Positions 1-5,005 of a DNA stretch of 8,721 bases are shown here, one piece after another. Every line of letters starts with the position of its first letter. Position 1 is the first letter of the stretch. Location: contig CAZKKM010000069.1 of NCBI GenBank assembly GCA_964553435.1, positions 1 to 8,721 on the forward strand, given 5' to 3'. The DNA comes from RUG11867 sp964553435. Its GTDB lineage: Bacteria > Bacillota_I > Bacilli_A > RF39 > UBA660. The position numbers were made by a program, and so were the translations under genes. The notes beneath the pieces are model-generated. The model saw only the letters and a list, made by a program, of their open reading frames with translations, was not told where the DNA came from and ran no database searches.

Positions 1-15
1 TTCAATATATTTGGT

Positions 16-44
16 TTGATTTTTGTAAAAGAATGTGATAGACT
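16..44 (+). promoter_or_regulatory. Possible sigma-A promoter of the PPC-domain gene
   Basis: TTGATT at 16-21 and TAGACT at 39-44 are 17 bases apart, and TG at 36-37 makes an extended -10. Transcription would start near 50, giving a very short leader that carries only the GGAGG ribosome site. The -10 matches consensus at only 4 of 6 positions, so this is a moderate guess. Confidence 0.35.
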
Positions 45-67
45 GTTTGAGAGTTGGAGGTATATAT

Positions 68-487
68 ATGGAATATAAAAAATTTGGAAACGTAGTCGTT
101 GCTAGGATAGATAAAGGCGAAGAAATTCTCGAGAAGATCAAAGAGATAGCTCTTCGAGAGAATATAAAGTTGGCTAATGTCAATGCTCTTGGAGCTACGA
201 ACGACTTTACGGTCGGAGTATACAATATAGACGAGAAAAAGTATTATGCTAATGAATTCAAAGGCAATTTTGAAATCGTATCTTTGACGGGCACGATCAA
301 TACGATGAACGATGAATTTTACACGCACATTCACATGAGTGCCGGTAACGACAAGGGCGAAGTGTTCGGAGGACATCTCAATAGGGCTATCGTAAGTGCT
401 ACCTGTGAGATGGTGATAAATGTCATCGATGGAAAAGTAGATAGATACTTTGACGAAGAAACGGGATTGAATTTGTTCAAATTTTAA
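68..487 (+). CDS. PPC/DUF296 domain protein
   Basis: A 139-residue protein that is a single PPC (plants and prokaryotes conserved, DUF296) domain. The core signature is visible: HIH at residues 87-89, then GEVFGGH at 97-103, the histidine cluster and GGH turn that mark this fold. Prokaryotic members are small trimeric proteins of about 140 residues, usually of unknown function; the plant versions are fused to AT-hook DNA-binding segments. No AT-hook, signal peptide or membrane segment is present, so a cytoplasmic protein is expected. The ATG at 68 is chosen because GGAGG at 56-60 lies 7 bases upstream; a longer in-frame reading from 35 has no ribosome site. The gene stands alone, with a possible promoter at 16-44 and a strong terminator that begins inside its last codons. 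Family assignment is firm; the biological role is unknown. Confidence 0.88.
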   Translation: MEYKKFGNVVVARIDKGEEILEKIKEIALRENIKLANVNALGATNDFTVGVYNIDEKKYYANEFKGNFEIVSLTGTINTMNDEFYTHIHMSAGNDKGEVFGGHLNRAIVSATCEMVINVIDGKVDRYFDEETGLNLFKF

Positions 488-528
488 TTATCAAAAAGAG
501 TCTGATCAGACTCTTTTTGATAATTAAA
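483..528. terminator. Bidirectional terminator, 23-bp-arm perfect palindrome
   Basis: Bases 483-505 are the exact reverse complement of 506-528. The GC-containing core (GAGTCTGA and its complement) is flanked by AAAAA on the left and TTTTT on the right, so a hairpin followed by a U-tract forms in either reading direction. It overlaps the TAA stop of the PPC-domain gene. Only the rightward gene is visible here; on the minus strand nothing in the window is obviously terminated by it. Confidence 0.85.
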
Positions 529-607
529 TATAAATATTCAAGTCGTAAAGATGAGGTGAAAGATGTAAATATGTCAAAATGTAATTTATGATTTGTCATT
601 TATGAGG

Positions 608-613
608 TATAAT
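608..613 (+). promoter_or_regulatory. -10 element (TATAAT) of the ucpA-like gene
   Basis: A perfect TATAAT lies about 25 bases before the chosen GTG start. At 17 bases upstream the -35 position reads TTTATG (585-590), which is poor, so the promoter may need an activator. An 8-base direct repeat (ATTTATGA at 584-591 and 598-605, 14 bases apart) overlaps this region and could be an operator or chance. I did not find a MerR-style dyad with a 19-base spacer. Confidence 0.5.
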
Positions 614-638
614 TTTACTATAGAAAAGAGTGATATTT

Positions 639-1436
639 GTGAAAAAATTGGAAAATAAAGTAGCCATAGTAACAGGCGGTGCGATGGGAAATGGCCTTGG
701 CATCGCAAGAGTCTTTTTAGGTTATGGGGCAAAAGTAGCTATATTCGATTATGCCGATGAGGTAAAGAGCACCGTCGCCGAGTTAAAAAACCAATATGGT
801 GAGGACATGGTACTCGGTTACAAAGTAGATATTAGAGACAAAGAGACGGTGGAAAAATATACAAAAGAAGTGGTCGATAAATGGGAGCATTTAGATATAC
901 TAGTAAACAATGCCGGAGTCTGTAGACTGGAATCTTTCGAAGAGATGAGTGATGAAGTGAGAGATTTTCATTTTGATATCAACATCAAGGGTACGTGGAA
1001 TGTCACAAAAGCTGTCGTTCCATACATGAAAAAGAACGATGCTTCTTCCATCGTCAATTTATCTTCGGTCACTGGTCCAATGGTCGCCGACAGTGGAGAA
1101 GTGGCATATGCGACGACGAAGGCAGCTTTGATGGGATTCTCTAAGGCTTTGGCAGTCGAATTGGTCGGCGATAATATAAGATCGAATGCCATCTTACCCG
1201 GTTATATTGCAACTCCGATGGTCGAAAATATGAGCAAATTGTCGAACCCCGATGATCCGAGTGCTGTGATAGATGGAATAGCCGCGGCCATTCCTATGAA
1301 AAGACTGGGAAGGATAGAAGAGCTCGGAGAATTGGCAGCTTTTTTAGCAAGTGATGAGTCTTCTTATATTACGGGACACGAATTCGTAATAGACGGGGGA
1401 AGCACTTTGCCGGAGACGATGACAATGGGTGTTTAG
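639..1436 (+). CDS. ucpA: Short-chain dehydrogenase/reductase, UcpA-like
   Basis: A 265-residue classical SDR, predicted cytoplasmic, catalysing NAD(P)-dependent oxidation or reduction of an unknown carbonyl/alcohol. Visible motifs: glycine-rich cofactor site TGGAMGNG at residues 12-19, Asp37 at the end of the second strand (favouring NAD(H)), NNAG at 90-93, Asn115, catalytic Ser143 in SSVTG, and YATTK with Tyr157 and Lys161. Similarity to E. coli UcpA, recalled from memory, extends well beyond the SDR core: NNAGVCRL, DINIKG, SSVTG.MVAD, and the end VIDGGSTLPET plus a final MGV-like tail. The overall length is also nearly the same. E. coli UcpA has been linked to furfural tolerance; the natural substrate is not clear. 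GTG at 639 is preferred because AAAGAG lies about 8 bases upstream; the GTG at 630 has no ribosome site. The gene is followed by its own terminator and converges on a MerR regulator of the AdhR/NmlR aldehyde-response type. Control of this gene by that regulator is plausible but not shown. Confidence 0.88.
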   Translation: MKKLENKVAIVTGGAMGNGLGIARVFLGYGAKVAIFDYADEVKSTVAELKNQYGEDMVLGYKVDIRDKETVEKYTKEVVDKWEHLDILVNNAGVCRLESFEEMSDEVRDFHFDINIKGTWNVTKAVVPYMKKNDASSIVNLSSVTGPMVADSGEVAYATTKAALMGFSKALAVELVGDNIRSNAILPGYIATPMVENMSKLSNPDDPSAVIDGIAAAIPMKRLGRIEELGELAAFLASDESSYITGHEFVIDGGSTLPETMTMGV

Positions 1437-1457
1437 GCGGATTCATATCCGTCTTTT
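1436..1457 (+). terminator. Rho-independent terminator of the ucpA-like gene
   Basis: Seven-pair stem GGCGGAT / ATCCGTC (one G-U pair) with a 4-base loop, directly followed by TTTT. It begins at the last base of the stop codon. The U-tract is short, so termination may be partial; it does not look functional in the reverse direction. Confidence 0.6.
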
Positions 1458-1476
1458 ACATTATAATATGCCAAAA

Positions 1477-1911
1477 TCAATTGTGAGCTTTCGTATATGC
1501 TGTGCGTATTTTTGGGGGCATGTCTTCCGGCTTAGTTTCTTTTACATGTTTTTCGGTCCCATCTTGATCGGCCTGTTCATAATACCAACATTTGAACTCG
1601 ATGAGATCGAGAGCACGATTCAGTTCTTCTATTTTGACCAAGATGTTTTCTTTCTGTTTTAGAAACATCTTTCGTCTTTGAGAAATAGTCGAGTCTCCTT
1701 GAGAACAAAGGTACATGAAATGTTTAATGTCGGCTATTGAGAGTCCGGATTTTTTTAGACATTCGATTACCCGCAGAGTTTCCAATGATCGTTCATCGAA
1801 CTTTCTTGCTCCGGAAGAATCTCTTTTCATAGTTAGAAAGAGCCCTTCTTTGTCATAATAACGCAAGGTCGAGATGGATAGACCGAATTTGCGAGATAGA
1901 ATGGTTATCAT
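1477..1911 (-). CDS. MerR-family regulator, AdhR/NmlR-like
   Basis: A 144-residue MerR-family activator. The winged helix-turn-helix is at the N-terminus (KFGLSISTLRYYDKEGL, residues 8-24), followed by the GARKFDE wing, a long dimerisation helix at about 75-105, and a KCWYYE motif at 107-112. Cys51 in ECLKKSGLSI sits where the AdhR and NmlR regulators of B. subtilis and streptococci carry their aldehyde/thiol-sensing cysteine; this alignment is from memory. The likely role is to activate a detoxification gene under electrophile stress. The start is uncertain. ATG at 1950 would give 157 residues, but the best promoter (1940-1968) would then place that codon upstream of the transcript. ATG at 1911 fits the promoter and the usual MerR start just before the helix-turn-helix. 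Neither start has a ribosome site. The gene is convergent with the ucpA-like gene and divergent from a decayed fragment, so its original partner may be either one. Confidence 0.85.
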   Translation of the reverse strand: MITILSRKFGLSISTLRYYDKEGLFLTMKRDSSGARKFDERSLETLRVIECLKKSGLSIADIKHFMYLCSQGDSTISQRRKMFLKQKENILVKIEELNRALDLIEFKCWYYEQADQDGTEKHVKETKPEDMPPKIRTAYTKAHN

Positions 1912-1939
1912 AGTTGTCGTTTTGGCATTTTTGGGAGGT

Positions 1940-1968
1940 GTAATACTCATGTGCAAAAGTAATGTGAA
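1940..1968 (-). promoter_or_regulatory. Promoter of the MerR-family gene
   Basis: Read on the minus strand, TTCACA (1963-1968) and TATTAC (1940-1945) are separated by exactly 17 bases, matching 5 of 6 and 4 of 6 consensus positions. The predicted transcript begins near 1933 and gives a leader of about 22 bases before the ATG at 1911. This placement is the main reason for choosing the shorter MerR reading. Confidence 0.45.
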
Positions 1969-1989
1969 TAAAGCCGAAGAGAATTATGA

Positions 1990-2280
1990 TGGAAAGTTGC
2001 CTTTTCAGGTATAGGTGTCGGAATCGACATTTTGATGAATGAACCTGTGGTAATCGAAAACAACACTGTTCTCAAAAACAGTATAGGAGTAAAGAATTAT
2101 TTGCATGAATCGGGAAAAATTGCCGATGCTCCGTCTGGGACTGTGTATATGGATGGTTTTGGCGGGGCAGTGTCCAATTTAGGGGTTCATGAGCACTGGA
2201 ACAACAGCAAAGAAAAAGCATACAGCAGAAATCTAGGTCATGACGAGGGAATAGAACTCATCTTGGTTGAGAAAGATTAA
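1990..2280 (+). pseudogene. C-terminal remnant of a DUF362-like protein
   Basis: About 96 codons stay open after an in-frame TGA at 1987-1989. The protein-like similarity appears to start before the first possible start codons (TTG 2032, ATG 2035): GIDILMNEP is encoded across them. The segments KNYLHESGKIADAPSGTVY, NLGVHEHWNN (HEHWNN at 2188-2205), YSRNLG and EGIEL strongly resemble, from memory, the last 80-90 residues of DUF362-type proteins. Those are normally several hundred residues long, so most of the gene is missing. There is no ribosome site before 2032. Adding one base to the A-run at 1993-1995 would join this frame to an upstream stretch opening at ATG 1901, which encodes a hydrophobic signal-like segment, so a frameshift or internal deletion is possible. 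I call it a remnant rather than a gene; a short expressed protein from 2032/2035 is the alternative. The family name is less certain than the truncation. Confidence 0.55.
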
Positions 2281-2286
2281 GAAGGT

Positions 2287-2311
2287 TGCTCATCTAGGAA
2301 TGGGCATTTTT
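2287..2311 (+). terminator. Terminator after the DUF362-like remnant
   Basis: Stem TGCTCAT / ATGGGCA (seven pairs, one G-U) with a 6-base loop, followed by TTTTT. It sits 6 bases after the remnant's TAA, which is the normal position for a gene terminator and shows that the 3' end of the old transcription unit is intact. Confidence 0.7.
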
Positions 2312-2327
2312 CATAGTCGCGATTTTG

Positions 2328-2357
2328 TTGGCACCCAAGGCTAATTCGTGGTATAAT
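2328..2357 (+). promoter_or_regulatory. Promoter of the tandem-SGNH gene
   Basis: TTGGCA at 2328-2333 and a perfect TATAAT at 2352-2357 are 18 bases apart, and TG at 2349-2350 makes an extended -10. The transcript would start near 2364 and have a leader of about 50 bases, in which I see no clear structure. Confidence 0.7.
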
Positions 2358-2412
2358 CGTCTTGTCAAATAGAACTTGTGGTTATGTTTAGCGAGTGAGG
2401 GGTGAAAGTGTG

Positions 2413-3621
2413 ATGAAGAAAATATGCAAATTCGGTCTTTGGTCGATCATCATGGTCGGCATTTCTTACGGAATAGTCAGTCTCGGTTTGTTCATAGGAC
2501 AGCGAATAGAGATGAAGCAAATCGAGGAACAACTGAGTGAGAAGTATGAGCTTTTCGAAAGTTGTCGCGAGAAACATGAGGAAAAATTACAAGATGAGCG
2601 CGATGAATTGGAACAGAAACTAGTCGAGATCGACGATAGAAGACGCGATTTAGAAGAGACAGTCGATGATTTAGAAGTGACAGGAATCGGCGATTCTGTT
2701 ATGCTAGGAGCTGCTTTGAATCTTGAAAAACAATTTAAAAACGGATATTTCGATGCTAAAGTTTCACGTAGCATTTGGGCTGGTGTTGGACTTTTGGAAG
2801 AAATTTCAAGCACGAGAGGATTGGGTGATGTGGTAGTCATAAATCTCGGAGCAAATGGCGATTGTACGTATGCTTGTAAAGTCAAAATAATCGAGGCTTG
2901 TAAAGACAAAGAAGTATTTTGGTTGACAGTCACGAACGATGAAAACGTACATGTGAACGATAAATTGAAAGATTTGGCGACGAAGTATGACAATTTACAT
3001 ATTGTAGATTGGGAGAAAATATCTTCGGGGCATGAGGAATATTTCTATTCCGATGGGATACATCTCACAGGTAAGGGACGCATAGCCTATACTGAAGCCG
3101 TTCGGAAGTCTTTGATCGAAGTGTACGAAGAAAAATTTGACAAGGAAAAGGCAAGATTGATAGAGGAATTCGATCGAAAACGGAACGAAAAAGTGACTTT
3201 CTTTGGCAATGATATTCTATTGTACAATTTTGAAGAAATAGAGAAGAGCTTTTCTTACGATAATTTTAATATCGATGAGAGGTATGATTTTAATAAACTA
3301 CTAGAAGATATTAAAAAGGCAGTGGATGATGGAGATTTGTCGAATCGAGTGGTCTTCGCATTTGACGAAAAAGCTAATTTGCGTGCCAGCGATTATGAAA
3401 AATTAATCGAGATGTGTGGTGAAAGGCAAGTCTTTGTTTTGCTCGTAAATGACAAAATTTGTTTCGACGTCGATGAGAAATTACAAAAGAGTGTACACAC
3501 CATAGATTTCAGTGTAAAACTCGATGAAAACAGGGATTATCTGTTGAAAGACGGAGTTCATCTTTCAAATCGCGGTAATGTTGTGTTAAAAGAATTGCTG
3601 ATAGATGCACTTATTGAATGA
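2413..3621 (+). CDS. Membrane-anchored protein with tandem SGNH domains
   Basis: A 402-residue protein. Residues 8-30 form one membrane segment with a short positive N-terminus, so the bulk should lie outside the cell. Residues 32-88 are a charged heptad-like coiled coil. Domain 1 (about 89-238) has all SGNH blocks: GIGDSV with Ser95, NLGANG with Asn144, and DGIH with Asp214 and His217. It resembles the extracellular SGNH domain of OatA-type peptidoglycan O-acetyltransferases, but the membrane acyltransferase-3 domain usually fused to it is absent. A second charged helix (238-260) leads to domain 2 (261-402), which follows the same order of blocks. There GDS has become GND (265-267), so the serine is lost, the Asn block is gone, and DGVHLSNRG with Asp380 and His383 remains. 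An esterase or acetyl-transfer role on cell-wall sugars is inferred; the substrate is unknown. ATG 2413 follows GAGGGGTG at 2397-2404; the GTG at 2395 has no such site. It is transcribed alone, between its own promoter and terminator. Confidence 0.82.
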   Translation: MKKICKFGLWSIIMVGISYGIVSLGLFIGQRIEMKQIEEQLSEKYELFESCREKHEEKLQDERDELEQKLVEIDDRRRDLEETVDDLEVTGIGDSVMLGAALNLEKQFKNGYFDAKVSRSIWAGVGLLEEISSTRGLGDVVVINLGANGDCTYACKVKIIEACKDKEVFWLTVTNDENVHVNDKLKDLATKYDNLHIVDWEKISSGHEEYFYSDGIHLTGKGRIAYTEAVRKSLIEVYEEKFDKEKARLIEEFDRKRNEKVTFFGNDILLYNFEEIEKSFSYDNFNIDERYDFNKLLEDIKKAVDDGDLSNRVVFAFDEKANLRASDYEKLIEMCGERQVFVLLVNDKICFDVDEKLQKSVHTIDFSVKLDENRDYLLKDGVHLSNRGNVVLKELLIDALIE

Positions 3622-3633
3622 TCGAAAAGGCAT

Positions 3634-3663
3634 TAAAATCGGGATAGTTTCTCGATTTTTTTT
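3634..3663 (+). terminator. Terminator of the tandem-SGNH gene
   Basis: Nine-pair core stem AAATCGGGA / TCTCGATTT (one G-U) with a 5-base loop, running into an eight-T tract ending at 3663. It separates the SGNH gene from the following two-gene operon. Confidence 0.75.
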
Positions 3664-3703
3664 CTTTATGGAATGATTTTCTATTTTAAATTGAGTTAAT
3701 ATC

Positions 3704-3726
3704 TGTTAAAATACTGTAAAAAGGAG
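3704..3726 (+). promoter_or_regulatory. Extended -10 and ribosome site of the surface-protein operon
   Basis: TGTTAAAAT at 3704-3712 is an extended -10 (TG, one base, TAAAAT). The -35 position is poor (TTTTAA at 3684-3689), and TTGAGT at 3691-3696 is too close to serve it. AAGGAG at 3721-3726 lies 7 bases before the ATG at 3734, so the leader is very short, and this fixes the start of the first gene. Confidence 0.5.
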
Positions 3727-3733
3727 TTGTCTG

Positions 3734-5005
3734 ATGAGAAAGTTTGTATCTGTTTTTGTAATTGTCGTCACGTGTTTTTGTTTTGTAATGGGAGTCGATG
3801 CCGCATCTTTCAATGTGAGTTCTTCTGTAAAGAGTGTCGCGCCCAACGGATCATTCACTGTTTCTATAGGCGGAGATGCGATAGGAAGGGTCGATTTGAG
3901 TGTGACAAACGGAAGTATCAGTACGACGAGTGTTTGGGTCGAACAAAATACTCAGACAATCACAGTAATAGCCGGAATGAGCGGTCAAGTGACTGTCACG
4001 GCTACACCTGTAATCGGTTTTTCGGATGCCGATGCGAATTTATACAATCCGGGAGCGAGAACTGTCACAGTTAATGTCATCACACCATCTACTCCGGTAA
4101 CACCTCCAGTCAATTCGACAGGTACACCACCTTCTTCAACTACGACGAATAATGGGCAAAAAAAATCGACAAACAATGCTCTTTTATCACTGGAGGTCGA
4201 AGGTGGGATGCTTTCTCCAGATTTCGATTCTAAAGTAAACGAATATAATGTCAATTTATCTAGCGATACGGCGAGTGTAAAAATTTCAGCCAAAGCGGAG
4301 GATTCGAAAGCCAAAGTTAGTGGGACTGGAGAGATAAAAGTTGTGCCCGGAATGAACACGATAAAGATTTCGGTCACAGCAGAGAATGGAAATATCAGAA
4401 CTTATGTCGTCAAGATTTATGTCGACGAGAAACCGAACGTCTACCTTCCTTTTGATGGGAAGGATATAGGTTTGATTAGAAATCTCGATGACGTAGAGTT
4501 GGAAGGATTTAAAAAGGATGAAGAGAATATCGATGGAAAGACGATATCCGTCTTCAAGAATGATGTCTATACTTTGATTTACGGCATAGATGAGGAAGAA
4601 AAAAAGAATTTTTATATTCTAAAAGATGGATGTATCGAGAATGTGTTCATACCAGTTCTAGTAGGAGAAAAAACTTATTATATTACTTCTTCTAAAAGCA
4701 AAGATGAAGCTTTAGCGACGACGATCATCATAGGTGACGTGGAAGTCGCGGCTGAAAAGACACAGGACGAGGACTTTTATGTCGTGAGAGTCCTAGATGA
4801 TGAAGGGAAAGCGACGGAGTATTTGTACGATACTAAAGAAGCAACCCTGCAAAGGCGAACGATGTTTTGCTATAAAGAAAAGAATGTTTCCAAAATCGGA
4901 GGATTCGGCATAAAAGTTTTGATCATAGTCGAAAGTGTCTACATCATGTTATCGACTTCTGTAACCGTATATCTATATAGAAGAAAAGGTAAGAGCCATG
5001 AATAA
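3734..5005 (+). CDS. Surface-anchored Ig/cohesin-like and cadherin-like protein
   Basis: A 423-residue secreted, membrane-held protein. Residues 1-23 are a signal peptide ending VDA. Residues 25-115 form a beta-rich Ig-like domain (SVAPNGSFTVSIGG, IGRVDLSVTNGSIS, IAGMSGQVTVTATP); its plan resembles the cohesin-like N-domain seen, from memory, on many Bacilli surface proteins. Residues 117-147 are a Pro/Thr/Ser/Asn-rich linker. Residues 148-230 are a cadherin-like beta-sandwich (ALLSLEVEGGMLSPDFDSKV, NEYNVNL, TIKISVTAENGNIRTYVVKI), a well-known module in Firmicute cell-surface proteins. Residues 234-385 are an acidic domain I cannot name. Residues 389-413 are a membrane segment followed by RRKGK, so the tail lies inside and no LPxTG sorting motif is needed. 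The stop overlaps the start of the next gene by 8 bases, implying coupled translation with the dockerin-bearing protease. I infer that it may anchor that protease. Cysteines 14 and 16 lie in the signal peptide but do not form a proper lipobox. Confidence 0.8.
   Translation: MRKFVSVFVIVVTCFCFVMGVDAASFNVSSSVKSVAPNGSFTVSIGGDAIGRVDLSVTNGSISTTSVWVEQNTQTITVIAGMSGQVTVTATPVIGFSDADANLYNPGARTVTVNVITPSTPVTPPVNSTGTPPSSTTTNNGQKKSTNNALLSLEVEGGMLSPDFDSKVNEYNVNLSSDTASVKISAKAEDSKAKVSGTGEIKVVPGMNTIKISVTAENGNIRTYVVKIYVDEKPNVYLPFDGKDIGLIRNLDDVELEGFKKDEENIDGKTISVFKNDVYTLIYGIDEEEKKNFYILKDGCIENVFIPVLVGEKTYYITSSKSKDEALATTIIIGDVEVAAEKTQDEDFYVVRVLDDEGKATEYLYDTKEATLQRRTMFCYKEKNVSKIGGFGIKVLIIVESVYIMLSTSVTVYLYRRKGKSHE

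Noticed and set aside
584..605. Direct repeat ATTTATGA x2 as a MerR operator
   Set aside because: MerR-family sites are inverted repeats in an over-long spacer; this is a direct repeat in AT-rich DNA and not positioned between -35 and -10.
1429..1662. 77-codon plus-strand open frame with many aromatic residues
   Set aside because: It starts inside the end of the ucpA-like gene and crosses its terminator, then runs antisense to the MerR gene; its aromatic-rich content is what antisense of Lys/Glu codons gives.
1901..2014. Plus-strand ATG frame encoding a hydrophobic, signal-like segment followed by Cys-Lys-Ser
   Set aside because: Not listed as a gene: no ribosome site, it stops after 37 codons, it contains the MerR promoter, and it could be chance. 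Kept only as a possible N-terminal part of the decayed fragment.
2466..2993. 175-codon open frame on the minus strand
   Set aside because: It lies wholly antisense to the tandem-SGNH gene, is Ser/Lys-poor in pattern for a real fold, shows no domain or ribosome site, and mirrors the charged coiled-coil codons of the real gene.
3773..3781. Possible lipoprotein box at Cys14/Cys16 of the anchored surface protein
   Set aside because: The residue before Cys14 is Thr and before Cys16 Phe, not Gly/Ala/Ser, and a normal signal-peptidase site (VDA) follows at residue 23.
3985..4377. 130-codon minus-strand open frame
   Set aside because: Antisense to the Ig/cadherin-like gene, no ribosome site and no recognisable domain.
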